A DNA stretch of 64,000 bases from Chryseobacterium lathyri (GCF_003290185.1 NZ_QNFY01000010.1:62001-126000), one strand, 5' to 3'. Shown: positions 20,488 to 30,452, counted from the stretch's first letter. A program made the numbers and translations. The notes: generated by a model from the sequence alone, not told the origin.

Positions 20488-20598
20488 AATGTTTTTTTAC
20501 TACTGTTCAGTTAGACGTAAAAAAAGGCGATTTGTTACGATGAAATTTGCGAAAAGTTAAATTTTTAAGCATTTATTTTTTTATTTCCGAAATAATTA

Positions 20599-20606
20599 TA
20601 TCTTTG
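20599..20606 (+). promoter_or_regulatory. -7 promoter box ahead of the SAM-I-like element
   Basis: TATCTTTG matches TAnnTTTG. The expected transcription start falls at about 20611-20613, just before the P1 stem of the RNA element, as is usual for riboswitch leaders. Confidence 0.6.
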
Positions 20607-20612
20607 CCACGT

Positions 20613-20680
20613 AATTATCAAGAATCTCATAGATGGGATAGCAACCTGCAAAAACAAGCAAGGTGCTGAAATAGATAAGC
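20613..20680 (+). ncRNA. Minimal SAM-I-like riboswitch candidate
   Basis: Core S-box blocks occur in order: TTATCAAGA (20615-20623), GCAACC (20641-20646), AAGGTGCT (20660-20667) and AGATAAG (20673-20679). TTATC/GATAA closes P1; ATCTCA/TGGGAT makes a 6-bp P2; GC..ACCTGC/GCAAGGTGC makes P3. The normal P4 hairpin and the long kinked P2 with its pseudoknot are missing. The conserved SAM-contacting core favours SAM binding, but this is inferred by eye. Confidence 0.7.
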
Positions 20681-20753
20681 CGGCATGCCCGGAAAAAATG
20701 TTTATTCTCTATTTTCTTCCCATCTTGACATTTTTGTTTTAAAAATAAAATCA

Positions 20754-20879
20754 ATGTTTAAAGACAAGGGAAACCACAAGACCAATTTAAATTTTCGTTT
20801 CTCAGATCATGAAGTATCACTTCGTTATTCTGACCTGCTTTCATGCCATACTCACATGCACATGTGTTGTTGTTTCTAG
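20754..20879 (+). CDS. Candidate leader peptide ending in MHMCCCF
   Basis: A 41-codon frame (an earlier in-frame ATG at 20685 would lengthen it) between the SAM-I-like RNA and the TonB receptor. Its last seven codons encode Met-His-Met-Cys-Cys-Cys-Phe, with an internal ATG at 20856 that could start an 7-residue peptide on its own. Runs of cysteine codons at the end of a leader are what ribosome-mediated cysteine sensing would need. I see no strong Shine-Dalgarno, which is normal in this phylum. Two other frames are also open here, so it may be non-coding. Confidence 0.4.
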   Translation: MFKDKGNHKTNLNFRFSDHEVSLRYSDLLSCHTHMHMCCCF

Positions 20880-20998
20880 ACTTCTTTAAAAAATAATTCA
20901 ATCATTCAGGCTTTTGACCGTAACCTTAAAATAAAGGTTGCAGGAAAACTATGGACTGAAATCAACCAAACAATCAGTAATAAAAAATAGAAAAACAC

Positions 20999-23743
20999 AT
21001 GCATACTTTCAACAAAAAAACAATCATAGCTTCAGCAGCATTCATTTCAGCATTTTATTTTGGACAGTCGGATTCTGCATCATCCAAAAAGATCGATGAT
21101 GTAGTGATCTTGGGATCGAGAGGAGCCGGAAGATCTCTTACAGAAACTCCGGTTCCGGTAGATATCATCAATATCTCAAAGATCTTAAGACAAAGTCCTG
21201 TTAATAATATAAGTCAGGCCCTTAATTACGTGGTGCCCTCTTTCTCTTCTACTTCACATACGGTGAACGACGGAACTGATTTCGTGGATCCCGCTTTGCT
21301 AAGAGGACTTGGCCCGGATCAGGTGCTGGTATTGCTTAATGGAAAAAGAAGATACCAGTCTTCGTTGATTAATGTTACATTGACACCGGGAAGAGGCTCG
21401 GTGGGAACGGATCTTAATGCGATTCCTGCATTTGCCTTGGATAAAATAGAAGTACTGAGAGATGGTGCTTCTGCCCAATACGGTTCTGATGCCATTGCCG
21501 GAGTTGTGAATTTAGGACTTAAAAGACGGCTAGGATTATCGGGACAGGTTTTTCTGGGAGGATATGCTTCACCAGTTGCCAATAATTTTTCCGGAGGAAT
21601 AGATGGGCAGACCATATCTGCAGACCTCAACTATGGAGCGAGAATAGGTGAAAAGGGATTCATTAATGTAACTGGATCCGTACAATACCGTGATCCATAT
21701 TCAAGAGCTGGAGAACGTCAGGGACCCATCTTTAATGCTTATAATGCCATTAATTACAGAGCATTGCAGAACGGAGTGAATATCGATGGATTATATAAAA
21801 ACATTACCAATACTTCCAACACTCAGCAGATCATCAATACAGTCAAGCAATATGCATCACAGGTTGATTATTTTTCGCAGGATTTTAAAAACCAGATATC
21901 AGGAGCTAACAGCATTGCAGCATTGCAGGGTTTACTAGGAAAAGACTTTACAAATCAGGAGCTTAGCTACAGAGGATTGGAAAGAAAAGATTTCAGCCTT
22001 AGGGCAGGACAGTCCAAGCTGCAGTCTGCACAGCTTTTTTTCAACTCTGAAATTCCGGTTAATGAAGACTGGAAAGTGTATTCCTTTGGAGGATACAGCT
22101 ACCGTTTGGGAAATGCAGGTGGATTTTACCGTCTTCCGAACACAGAAAGAAACATCAATGCCGTTACCCCGAATGGATACTTGCCGCAAATTGAAGCCAA
22201 TGTGAATGATTATTCCCTGGCTGGAGGAATCAAAGGAAAATGGAATGGCTGGAATGTGGATCTGAGCAATACTTTTGGTAAAAATGCTTTTAATTTTGGA
22301 GTGGTGAACACGTTTAATGCTTCTTTAGGAGAAAATTCTCCAAGAACCTTTGAAGCAGGAGGCTCAGAATTCTTACAAAATACGCTGAATCTTGATTTCT
22401 CAAAAAAATATGATGTACTTCATGGCCTGAATGTGGCTTTTGGAGGGGAATACCGTTATGAAAACTATAAAGTAAATGCGGGTAATGAAAACTCCTATGT
22501 TTCTTATGATATTTTTGGACGTGTAGTGACTGCTGCTACCCCTGACAGTGAAAAAGTAACTGACTTTTTTGGAGCTGTAAGACCAGCCGGATCACAGGTT
22601 TTCCCCGGATTCAGCCCGGATAACGCCGTTTCCGGAAGCCGAAACAGTGTTGCCGCTTATGCTGATGTGGAAATTGAACCTACGGATTGGTGGCTGGTAG
22701 AAGGAGCTGTGCGATTTGAAAATTATTCTGACTTTGGTTCTACCTTTAATTATAAGCTGGCAACGAATGTAAGGCTGGCTAAAAACTTTAACTGGAGAGG
22801 TGCAGTTTCTACAGGTTTTAGAGCACCATCTCTGGCACAGATCTATTACAGTTCAACCTCTACATTGATCCAGAAAGGAGAAACTACCCAGGTAGGGACT
22901 TTTAGAAATAATTCCGAAGCAGCTCAGGCTTTGGGAATTCCCAAACTGAAACAGGAGACGTCACAGTCGTACAGTACAGGAATTACATGGAAGATTCCGG
23001 CTTTAAGTCTGGTATTTACGGCAGACGCCTATCTTATAAAAATTAAAGATAGAGTAGTGCTTACCGATTTATTCTACCGTCCGGAAGGAAGTTTTGCGCC
23101 GGGTTCAGACCAAGCCGTGCTACAGGGAGCGTTCGATCTTGCAAGAGCCAGTGCTGCGAATTTCTTTGCTAATGCGGTAGATTCCCAGACAAAAGGACTG
23201 GATATTACAGTTTCTCAGAATACAAGAATTTCGGAAGGGATATCTCTGGAAAATAACCTGGGACTTAATTTTAATCAGACCAGAAGAGTTGGTGATATCC
23301 ATGCTTCGCCTAAACTGGTAAGTCAGATCAATAATTATTTCTCTGAGCCGAACAGAGTGTATTTTGAAGAAGCTGTTCCACGTATAAAAGCTACACTTGC
23401 CAATACCCTGAAACTTTCAGCACTTACGGTTTCCCTCAGAAATTCCTATTTTGGAAAAGTGACAGATGCTGATGTGCTGGATGCCAACTTTGACGGAGTT
23501 ACTGAAAGCAGAGAACACTTTGTTCTGAATGAACGTTTTGTGACCGATCTTTCCGTAGGCTATGACTTCAATAACAATATTTCTGCAACGATAGGGAGTA
23601 ATAATATCTTCAATATTCTTCCGTCGAAAAGTCCGAATATCAGCTCTTTGACAGCGGATAATCAGTTTGTGTATTCCAGGCAGGTTTCTCAGTATGGTAT
23701 AGGAGGCCGTTTCCTGTTTGCCAGAGTAGAATTTGAATTTTAA
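20999..23743 (+). CDS. TonB-dependent receptor behind a SAM-I-like leader
   Basis: A 914-residue outer-membrane receptor with a signal peptide (about 1-22), a plug domain about 30-160 (SRGAGRSLTETPVPVDII, LLRGLGPDQVLVLLNGKRR, GTDLNAIPAFALDKIEVLRDGASAQYG-type plug motifs) and a 22-strand-type barrel ending in the aromatic RVEFEF. It imports a ligand using TonB energy. The leader suggests regulation by SAM and possibly cysteine, so a sulfur-containing nutrient is a reasonable guess. No partner transporter is adjacent. Confidence 0.9.
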   Translation: MHTFNKKTIIASAAFISAFYFGQSDSASSKKIDDVVILGSRGAGRSLTETPVPVDIINISKILRQSPVNNISQALNYVVPSFSSTSHTVNDGTDFVDPALLRGLGPDQVLVLLNGKRRYQSSLINVTLTPGRGSVGTDLNAIPAFALDKIEVLRDGASAQYGSDAIAGVVNLGLKRRLGLSGQVFLGGYASPVANNFSGGIDGQTISADLNYGARIGEKGFINVTGSVQYRDPYSRAGERQGPIFNAYNAINYRALQNGVNIDGLYKNITNTSNTQQIINTVKQYASQVDYFSQDFKNQISGANSIAALQGLLGKDFTNQELSYRGLERKDFSLRAGQSKLQSAQLFFNSEIPVNEDWKVYSFGGYSYRLGNAGGFYRLPNTERNINAVTPNGYLPQIEANVNDYSLAGGIKGKWNGWNVDLSNTFGKNAFNFGVVNTFNASLGENSPRTFEAGGSEFLQNTLNLDFSKKYDVLHGLNVAFGGEYRYENYKVNAGNENSYVSYDIFGRVVTAATPDSEKVTDFFGAVRPAGSQVFPGFSPDNAVSGSRNSVAAYADVEIEPTDWWLVEGAVRFENYSDFGSTFNYKLATNVRLAKNFNWRGAVSTGFRAPSLAQIYYSSTSTLIQKGETTQVGTFRNNSEAAQALGIPKLKQETSQSYSTGITWKIPALSLVFTADAYLIKIKDRVVLTDLFYRPEGSFAPGSDQAVLQGAFDLARASAANFFANAVDSQTKGLDITVSQNTRISEGISLENNLGLNFNQTRRVGDIHASPKLVSQINNYFSEPNRVYFEEAVPRIKATLANTLKLSALTVSLRNSYFGKVTDADVLDANFDGVTESREHFVLNERFVTDLSVGYDFNNNISATIGSNNIFNILPSKSPNISSLTADNQFVYSRQVSQYGIGGRFLFARVEFEF

Positions 23744-23762
23744 AATACATAAAAAGCAAAGC

Positions 23763-23791
23763 AAAAAACAGAGAAGGAATCTCTGTTTTTT
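23763..23791. terminator. Bidirectional terminator between two convergent receptor genes
   Basis: Perfect 12-bp stem AAAAAACAGAGA / TCTCTGTTTTTT with loop AGGAA; the T tract works on both strands. Confidence 0.9.
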
Positions 23792-23812
23792 GTTAAATGA
23801 GGGCAGAATTTA

Positions 23813-25939
23813 TTATTCTGCTCTTTCTTTTTCTTTAAAATTGACCGTTCTGCTGTTAGATTTGACCTTTTGGTTCCCAAAATTATAAGTAATGCTTACG
23901 GTTAGCTTTCTTGCATCCCAGTAATTATCAAAAGATTGTGTATTGTTTGTAAAATAAACACTTCCTCTGTAGCCGCCCTGCCTGAAAATGTCATTCACAG
24001 AAAGATTCATCTGCAATGCTTTCTCCATAAGGCTGACTTTGATTCCTGCATTTAATCCGGCACTGCTTTTTGATGTTGAATTACCACTTTTTGAAGGAAG
24101 GGATTGCCAGTAATTCAGGAAAAAGTAGAGGGTTTTTGTTTTATTTAATCTAAAAGTATTGTTAGCAGAATAATAAATTGACTGCCCATTTTTGGGACTT
24201 GCATTAAAGTTGGTAATTTGAGTTTCGCTATAGCTGAAGGAGGTCGAAATATTGCTTTCCCAGATCTTGAAAAAAGTGTCTGTATAAGTAAGATTAAGCC
24301 CATAATTATCCTGATCATAATAGTTTTGGTAGGTGCTGTTCAGGTAAATTCCATCCAGGAAAGTAATCTGGTCAAAATTGTCTGTACTTCTCTGATAATA
24401 AAGGTTGGCAGAAAATTTATTTTTAAAAATATAATTAAATTCCAGATTATGATTAAATGAAGGTTGAAGGCTCGGATTTCCGGCATAATAACTAAGTGGA
24501 TTAGAATACCATCTGAAAGGATCAAGAGCACGGAAATTTGGACGGTTAATTCTTCGGGAATAATTCATGCTGAATTGGTTATTTTTATTGGCTTTATAGG
24601 AAATATAAGCTGTGGGAAAAAGTTTTCCGTAATTGTTTTCAGACTGAGATTGGGTGGTCGCAGAAAATCCCGTTGTCTGCGCATACTCGTAACGTAAACC
24701 GAATTTTGCAGACCACTTCTCTCCGAAATCTTTACTTGCACTGATATAGACGGCATAATTTTTTTCATCATAATCAAAAAGATTACTCCTTTTCGGATCA
24801 ATGATATAATCGCTGTTAACCAGATTAAAATACCCAATATCCGATCTATTGGAAAACTGACTGTATTTAACACCTGTTTCTAACTGTAAGCCTTTTAAAT
24901 TTAATGTTAAATCTGCCTGCCCTGAATAAATTGTGTAATCTACCGATGAAAGATTTCTTACAATTTGAGTAGAATGATCAGCAAGATCTGTGGTTATAAA
25001 ATTGACATTTGTATCGGGCGAGTTTCCATAATAATTAGCCCCCAGACTTAATTTATGTTCACCAAACTTCTGATCAAAATAGAGATTGAGCATTTGCGAA
25101 TCCGAGGTGGAACGGTGTTTGGATTCTGTGGCAGTTTTTAGTGTAGAAATATCATCAGTAAAGTAATTTTGAAAAGAATGGATATCCATATTAGAATGAG
25201 TTCTTGCCATATCATAGATCAGTCCGATAACAGACTTGTCGCTCAATGAATAGTCAAGACTTAGATTGATACCTAACCCATCATTCATATCACGTCTTTG
25301 GTCTCTGCTTACAGAGGATTGATTGCTGATAACCGTATAATTCTCGATGGATTGTTTTTCTTCATCATATCCCCGGAACTTTAAAGAAGCTTTTACTTTT
25401 TCATTCTGATAATTCAGACCTGCAGTTCCGCCAAAGCCTGCAAAAGTTGCCTGTTTATAATAATTATTCAGATAACCACTCCATCCGGTATTCTGATTCT
25501 TTTTTAAAACAATATTAATGATTCCGCTGTTACCCTGTGCTTCATACTTGGCGGGAGGTGTTGTGATCACTTCAATTTTAGCAATATTTTCAGAACGTAA
25601 ATTTTTCAGATAGTTCATCAGCTCCGATCCGGAAAGATTTAGCATACGGTCATTCACCATGACAGAAACCCCGCTTTTCCCTGCAATAGACAGAAGACCT
25701 TTATCTTCTTCTACTTTTAACATAGGTGTATTGCTTAAAATTTCTGTTCCTGAGCTTCCCTGGGAAACCATAGAATTTTGAACATTATAAACAAGACGGT
25801 CAACCTTGCGTTCTATAATTTTTTTATTGCCTTCCAATGATACGGCTTCAATTGTTTTTACTTTTGCTGTATCATTTACGGACTGTGCAGATAATAATGT
25901 ACAGGATAAGGTGAAGATAAGTATAGGTATTCTTTTCAT
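23813..25939 (-). CDS. Outer-membrane beta-barrel family protein
   Basis: A 708-residue protein with signal peptide (about 1-18), a plug-like segment about 30-140 (GSSGTEILSNTPMLKVEEDKG, VMVNDRMLNLSGSELMNYL, IEVITTPPAKYEAQGNSGIINIVLKK) and a barrel with typical NRPNFRALDPF and YNFG ending. It belongs to the same broad class as 18271-20487 (OMP_b-brl_3). A TAATTTTG box at 25993-25986 on the minus strand is its likely promoter. It is divergent from a LytS/LytTR pair that may control it. Confidence 0.86.
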   Translation of the reverse strand: MKRIPILIFTLSCTLLSAQSVNDTAKVKTIEAVSLEGNKKIIERKVDRLVYNVQNSMVSQGSSGTEILSNTPMLKVEEDKGLLSIAGKSGVSVMVNDRMLNLSGSELMNYLKNLRSENIAKIEVITTPPAKYEAQGNSGIINIVLKKNQNTGWSGYLNNYYKQATFAGFGGTAGLNYQNEKVKASLKFRGYDEEKQSIENYTVISNQSSVSRDQRRDMNDGLGINLSLDYSLSDKSVIGLIYDMARTHSNMDIHSFQNYFTDDISTLKTATESKHRSTSDSQMLNLYFDQKFGEHKLSLGANYYGNSPDTNVNFITTDLADHSTQIVRNLSSVDYTIYSGQADLTLNLKGLQLETGVKYSQFSNRSDIGYFNLVNSDYIIDPKRSNLFDYDEKNYAVYISASKDFGEKWSAKFGLRYEYAQTTGFSATTQSQSENNYGKLFPTAYISYKANKNNQFSMNYSRRINRPNFRALDPFRWYSNPLSYYAGNPSLQPSFNHNLEFNYIFKNKFSANLYYQRSTDNFDQITFLDGIYLNSTYQNYYDQDNYGLNLTYTDTFFKIWESNISTSFSYSETQITNFNASPKNGQSIYYSANNTFRLNKTKTLYFFLNYWQSLPSKSGNSTSKSSAGLNAGIKVSLMEKALQMNLSVNDIFRQGGYRGSVYFTNNTQSFDNYWDARKLTVSITYNFGNQKVKSNSRTVNFKEKERAE

Positions 25940-25985
25940 GTTTATTTTATAATAATTGCTAATAACTTTGTGTTACGTTATAGAG

Positions 25986-25993
25986 CAAAATTA
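25986..25993 (-). promoter_or_regulatory. -7 promoter box of the outer-membrane barrel gene
   Basis: TAATTTTG on the minus strand, 47 bases upstream of the ATG; a TTTCC segment lies where a -33 box would be. Confidence 0.45.
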
Positions 25994-26128
25994 TAGGATA
26001 GAAGATCCTCTGGAAATAGAGACTAGATGAATGCTTCATTTTAACGGACCAAACCGGTTTCATCGGGAATTTTTGGTGTTTTGTCGAGAAAGTACCTTAT
26101 AGTATCCAGTAGAGAATTATATTTGAAA

Positions 26129-27157
26129 ATGAAAAAGCAACAAATTATCTGGCTTCAGGTCATCTACTGGGCTTTCAACTTTGTAGGCAATGTCATTATG
26201 CCGAATTTTTTTTTCCCAGAGCGTAGGGGCTTTGAGTGGAATGTCCTGAGTATTACTTATTTTATTACAGAGATTTTAACATTTTATATTTTATACCTTA
26301 TCATCATTCCCAAAGTATTTAAGCTGGAGAAGCTTTATTCTGCAGTTTTTGTTTTTCTGCTGGCTATTTTATGTTTTGGATTTGTACGTTATGGGATCGA
26401 GGAAATTATTCTTCCACTTACTCTCGGGTTCCGGAATTATAATAAGGATGCGGAACTTTTATTTTATTTAGCAGATAATATATATAATGCCTCTCTAACA
26501 GTGTTTATTGGGGGAATCTTATGGATATTAGAAAAATATGGGGTAGCTGAAAATGACAAGAAACAATTAATGATTGAGAAGAAGCAGGCGGAACTTCAGG
26601 CGCTGAAAACGCAGATCAATCCACATTTTATTTTTAATTCTTTGAATAATATCTATTCATTGGTCTATCAAAATTCTGAAAAAGCGTTGCCTGCCATTGA
26701 AGAATTAAGCCGATTGTTGAGGTATAGTACAAAAGATTTGGAAAAAGATGTGATCTCTTTGGATAAAGAGATGGGATATATTGATAGTTTAATTGCTTTG
26801 GAGAAGCTTAGAATCAAGGAACCTGAATTATTGGTTATGACAAAAGAGATTACTCATCCGGAGCTTAATATTTCACCAATGTTGTTGGTCCCATTTGTTG
26901 AGAATGCTTTTAAACATGGCGATTTTCGAGGGAAAGGTTTTGAAATAAAGGTTTCTGATAATGAACAGGTATTACATTTTTATCTTTTAAACTTTAAAAA
27001 ACAAAAAATGGCAGACTCCGGTTCAGGAATTGGCATTCAGAATGTGAAAAAAAGATTAGAGATTTTATATCCTCATAAGCATCAACTCATCATCAATGAT
27101 TCAGAAACAGAATTTGTTGTAGATTTAAAAATTGATTTACGGCATGAAAAAAATTAA
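26129..27157 (+). CDS. LytS-type sensor histidine kinase
   Basis: A 342-residue kinase with four hydrophobic segments in the first about 140 residues, then the His_kinase domain: phospho-acceptor region QINPHFIFNSLNNIYSL and N-box FVENAFKHGDF, with GSGIGIQNVKKRLEILY as the ATP lid. I start at MKKQQ (26129) since the longer frame begins with a TTG. It overlaps its response regulator by 14 bases. No periplasmic sensor domain is seen, so the signal is probably membrane-related. Confidence 0.92.
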   Translation: MKKQQIIWLQVIYWAFNFVGNVIMPNFFFPERRGFEWNVLSITYFITEILTFYILYLIIIPKVFKLEKLYSAVFVFLLAILCFGFVRYGIEEIILPLTLGFRNYNKDAELLFYLADNIYNASLTVFIGGILWILEKYGVAENDKKQLMIEKKQAELQALKTQINPHFIFNSLNNIYSLVYQNSEKALPAIEELSRLLRYSTKDLEKDVISLDKEMGYIDSLIALEKLRIKEPELLVMTKEITHPELNISPMLLVPFVENAFKHGDFRGKGFEIKVSDNEQVLHFYLLNFKKQKMADSGSGIGIQNVKKRLEILYPHKHQLIINDSETEFVVDLKIDLRHEKN

Positions 27158-27821
27158 ATGTATTATTGTAGATGACGAACCGCTGGCTGTCTCTCTTTTG
27201 GAAAAGTATGTTGAAAAAATACCTTTCTTTGAACTTGTTTTTTCTACTGAAAATCCCATTTTAGCCCTGGAATATATACAGACCCATGATGCAGATCTGA
27301 TCTTTCTGGACATTCAGATGCCTGAACTCACAGGAATCAACTTTATGAAGATTGTTGGAGAAAAGAAGAAATATATTCTGACGACAGCCTATTCCGAGTA
27401 TGCTTTAGAAGGGTACGAACACAATATCATAGATTATCTTTTAAAGCCTGTTTCCTTTGAAAGATTTTATAAATGTGCGTTGAAGGCCCAGGAACGCTTT
27501 TCTTTTCACGGAGAGATGGAATCTCATTTTTTTGTAAAATCATCAGGGCAGCAACACCGCATTAATTTCAATGATATCCACTATATTGAAAGCATTAAAG
27601 ATTATGTGAATATTCGCACTGCGGATGAAGAGTATATCGTACTGGATACTCTGAAATCAATGGAAAACCAGCTTTCTGAAAAGTTTATCAGGATTCATAA
27701 ATCTTTTATTATTAATGTGGACAAAATTAAAAGCATTGGTCCTAAAAAGGTAATACTGCCATTGCATGAAATTCCAATCGGAGAAAACTACAGAATAAAT
27801 CTTTTGAATACACGAAAATAA
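27144..27821 (+). CDS. LytTR family response regulator
   Basis: A 225-residue regulator: receiver domain with DDEP near the N-terminus, phospho-acceptor Asp in LIFLDIQMPELTG, conserved Lys in LLKPVS, then a LytTR DNA-binding domain (YIESIKDYVNI, FIRIHKSFIINVDKI, ENYR). The start at 27144 (MKKIKC) is chosen over an upstream in-frame ATG. Coupled to the kinase gene and ends at a shared terminator. Confidence 0.93.
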   Translation: MKKIKCIIVDDEPLAVSLLEKYVEKIPFFELVFSTENPILALEYIQTHDADLIFLDIQMPELTGINFMKIVGEKKKYILTTAYSEYALEGYEHNIIDYLLKPVSFERFYKCALKAQERFSFHGEMESHFFVKSSGQQHRINFNDIHYIESIKDYVNIRTADEEYIVLDTLKSMENQLSEKFIRIHKSFIINVDKIKSIGPKKVILPLHEIPIGENYRINLLNTRK

Positions 27822-27847
27822 AAGCGGCTTCCGAGGAAGCCGCTTTT
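27820..27847. terminator. Bidirectional terminator between the LytTR gene and aconitase
   Basis: Stem AAAAGCGGCTTC / GAAGCCGCTTTT with a tight CGAG loop. T tracts on both strands serve convergent genes. Confidence 0.9.
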
Positions 27848-27870
27848 CTATGATTAATTAAATCTAACAA

Positions 27871-30138
27871 TTAATTTTCCTGTTTCTTAATCAGGTTAAG
27901 AGCAGAACCTGCCTTAAACCAGTCGATCTGCTGATCGTTGTACGTATGGTTAGCCATGATGATATCTTTAGTTCCGTCCGTATGAATGAATTCTAAAGTC
28001 AACTGCTTTCCTGGAGTGAATTGATCAAGATCTAAGAAATTAACCACATCGTCTTCCTGAATTTTGTCATAATCAGCTTCATTAGCGAAAGTGATTCCAA
28101 GCATCCCTTGCTTTTTAAGGTTTGTTTCATGGATTCTCGCAAATGATTTTACCAATACAGCTTTTACCCCAAGATGTCTAGGCTCCATTGCTGCATGCTC
28201 TCTTGAAGAACCTTCACCGTAGTTCTGGTCACCAACAACGATGGTAGGAATTCCTGCAGCTTTATAAGCTCTTTGTACAGCCGGAACTTCACCATATTCA
28301 CCCGTTAATTCATTTTTAACACGGTTGGTTTCCATGTTATAGGCATTTACAGCTCCAATCAGCATGTTGTTTGAAATATTGTCGAGGTGGCCTCTGTATT
28401 TCAACCATGGTCCAGCCATAGAAATATGGTCAGTAGTACATTTTCCGAAAGCTTTGATCAAAACTCTGGCGGCTTCAATGTTTTTACCGTCCCAAGCCGG
28501 GAATTCTTCCAGTAACTGAAGTCTGTCCGAAGTAGGGCTTACCTTCACAACAACTGAAGATCCGTCTTCAGATGGAGCCTGGTATCCGTTATCATCAACA
28601 GCAAATCCTCTGGATGGTAATTCAGAACCCTTAGGCTCATCAAGTTTTACCTGTTCACCGTTTTCGGTAGTTAAAGTATCTGTAATTGGATTGAAATCTA
28701 ATCTTCCTGAAATTGCTACTGCAGCTACCATTTCCGGAGACGCTACGAATGCATGCGTGTTCGGGTTACCGTCAGCTCTTTTGGCAAAGTTTCTGTTGAA
28801 CGAGTGAATAATAGAATTTTTCTCTCCTTTATCAGCTCCTTCTCTGTCCCATTGCCCAATACAAGGTCCACAGGCATTGGTGAAAATTCTTGCGTTTTCA
28901 AATTTTCTGAAAGAATTCAGGAAACCGTCTCTTTCTGCTGTGAATTTTACCTGCTCAGAACCAGGATTAATCCCCAGGATCGCTTTAGGCTTAACTCCTT
29001 TTGCTACAGCATCTTCCACAATGGAAGCTGCTCTCGAAAGATCTTCATAAGAAGAGTTGGTACAAGAGCCAATAAGAGCCCATTCCACTTCTATCGGCCA
29101 TCCGTTAGCTTCAGCTTTAGCTCTGAATTCCGCTACAGGAGTCGCCAAATCCGGAGTGAAAGGTCCGTTTAAGTGTGGAGTAAGCTCAGAAAGGTTAATT
29201 TCGATTACCTGATCAAAATACTGCTCAGGGTTGGCGTATACTTCAGCATCACCGGTTAAGTGTTCTGCTATTTTATCAGCTGCATCTACCACATCCTGTC
29301 TTCCTGTTGCCGCAAGATATCTTCTCATAGAATCATCGTATCCAAAAGTAGAGGTTGTTGCTCCTACTTCAGCACCCATGTTACAGATCGTTCCTTTACC
29401 AGTTGCTGAAAGAGATTGTGCCCCTTCTCCGAAATATTCCACGATGCATCCTGTTCCACCTTTTACGGTAAGAATTCCTGCTACTTTCAGGATAACGTCT
29501 TTTGCAGAAGTCCATCCGCTCATTTTACCGGTTAATTTTACCCCGATAAGTTTTGGCATTTTAAGCTCCCACGCCATTCCGGCCATTACGTCTACTGCAT
29601 CAGCACCTCCAACACCGATAGCCACCATTCCTAAACCTCCTGCATTTACGGTGTGAGAATCTGTACCAATCATCATTCCTCCGGGGAATGCGTAGTTCTC
29701 CAGTACAACCTGGTGAATAATACCGGCTCCCGGCTTCCAGAAACCAATTCCGTATTTGTCACATACAGAGCTCAGGAAGTTGAAAACTTCAGAGTTTTTG
29801 TTGATTCCTTCCTGTAAATCTGATTCAGCACCTACTCTTGCCTGGATCAGGTGATCGGCATGAGCCGTTGAAGGAACAGCTACTTTAGCTTTCCCTGCCT
29901 GCATAAACTGTAAAAGCGCCATCTGCGCAGTTGCATCCTGCATGGCCACTCTGTCCGGTGCAAAATCTACATAAGAGTTTCCTCTCTCATGTGCTGATGT
30001 AGCATTACCTTCCCAAAGATGGGTGTAAAGGATTTTTTCTGAAAGTGTAAGAGGTTTTCCCACGATTTGTCTTGCCGCAGCAATTCTCTCCGGGTAGCGT
30101 TCGTACACTTTTTTGATCATATCAATATCAAAAGTCAT
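27871..30138 (-). CDS. Aconitate hydratase, mitochondrial type
   Basis: A 755-residue aconitase that interconverts citrate and isocitrate in the TCA cycle. Cluster-binding cysteines lie in [12 protein letters not shown] and in [10 protein letters not shown]. Substrate motifs include [13 protein letters not shown] and [21 protein letters not shown]. Length and motifs match mitochondrial ACO2 rather than the IRP/AcnA group. It follows acnB in the same direction, but 314 bases and a terminator separate them. Confidence 0.95.
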   Translation of the reverse strand: MTFDIDMIKKVYERYPERIAAARQIVGKPLTLSEKILYTHLWEGNATSAHERGNSYVDFAPDRVAMQDATAQMALLQFMQAGKAKVAVPSTAHADHLIQARVGAESDLQEGINKNSEVFNFLSSVCDKYGIGFWKPGAGIIHQVVLENYAFPGGMMIGTDSHTVNAGGLGMVAIGVGGADAVDVMAGMAWELKMPKLIGVKLTGKMSGWTSAKDVILKVAGILTVKGGTGCIVEYFGEGAQSLSATGKGTICNMGAEVGATTSTFGYDDSMRRYLAATGRQDVVDAADKIAEHLTGDAEVYANPEQYFDQVIEINLSELTPHLNGPFTPDLATPVAEFRAKAEANGWPIEVEWALIGSCTNSSYEDLSRAASIVEDAVAKGVKPKAILGINPGSEQVKFTAERDGFLNSFRKFENARIFTNACGPCIGQWDREGADKGEKNSIIHSFNRNFAKRADGNPNTHAFVASPEMVAAVAISGRLDFNPITDTLTTENGEQVKLDEPKGSELPSRGFAVDDNGYQAPSEDGSSVVVKVSPTSDRLQLLEEFPAWDGKNIEAARVLIKAFGKCTTDHISMAGPWLKYRGHLDNISNNMLIGAVNAYNMETNRVKNELTGEYGEVPAVQRAYKAAGIPTIVVGDQNYGEGSSREHAAMEPRHLGVKAVLVKSFARIHETNLKKQGMLGITFANEADYDKIQEDDVVNFLDLDQFTPGKQLTLEFIHTDGTKDIIMANHTYNDQQIDWFKAGSALNLIKKQEN

Positions 30139-30380
30139 ATCTTAATTTAATTTTTCTTCTTTAAATAAGCTTTTCCGTCAATAATTTTATTTTAAAACGG
30201 AAAAATATCATTGTTACTTAATTCATCAAATTCTGTTCCTTCAATTCATAAAAAGGATAATTATGATAAATAATCAGAATGTTATATTTCTATCAAGTTA
30301 AGAAAAAATTGGAATTTCTTTCTATATTTTTATTTTAAATAATTCTAAAGCAGTCTTAAATAGAAAGGTTCTAAACAAAA

Positions 30381-30419
30381 ATTGAAAGATTTAAATCCTA
30401 AAGGACTAAATCTTTCAAT
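30381..30419 (-). terminator. Terminator after acnB
   Basis: ATTGAAAGATTTA / TAAATCTTTCAAT form a 13-bp stem, extended by TCCT/AGGA. On the minus strand a T-rich TTTTGTTTAG follows. The rest of the 30139-30452 gap shows no gene and no clear -33/-7 promoter, although the acn promoter must lie in it. Confidence 0.75.
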
Positions 30420-30452
30420 TATATAATTTTAAAACAGTCCTACGACCTAACG

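Noticed and set aside
20809-20889. Alternative leader frame MKYHFVILTCFHA with hydrophobic residues
   Set aside because: It overlaps the cysteine-ending frame in another register; no feature favours it, and it is not needed to explain the region.
26118-26125. TATATTTG box before the LytS gene
   Set aside because: Perfect -7 match but only 4 bases from the ATG and with no -33 box; likely chance.
30139-30452. Possible small gene or RNA in the acn-acnB gap
   Set aside because: No ORF with coding composition and no recognised RNA motif; only the acnB terminator hairpin is supported.
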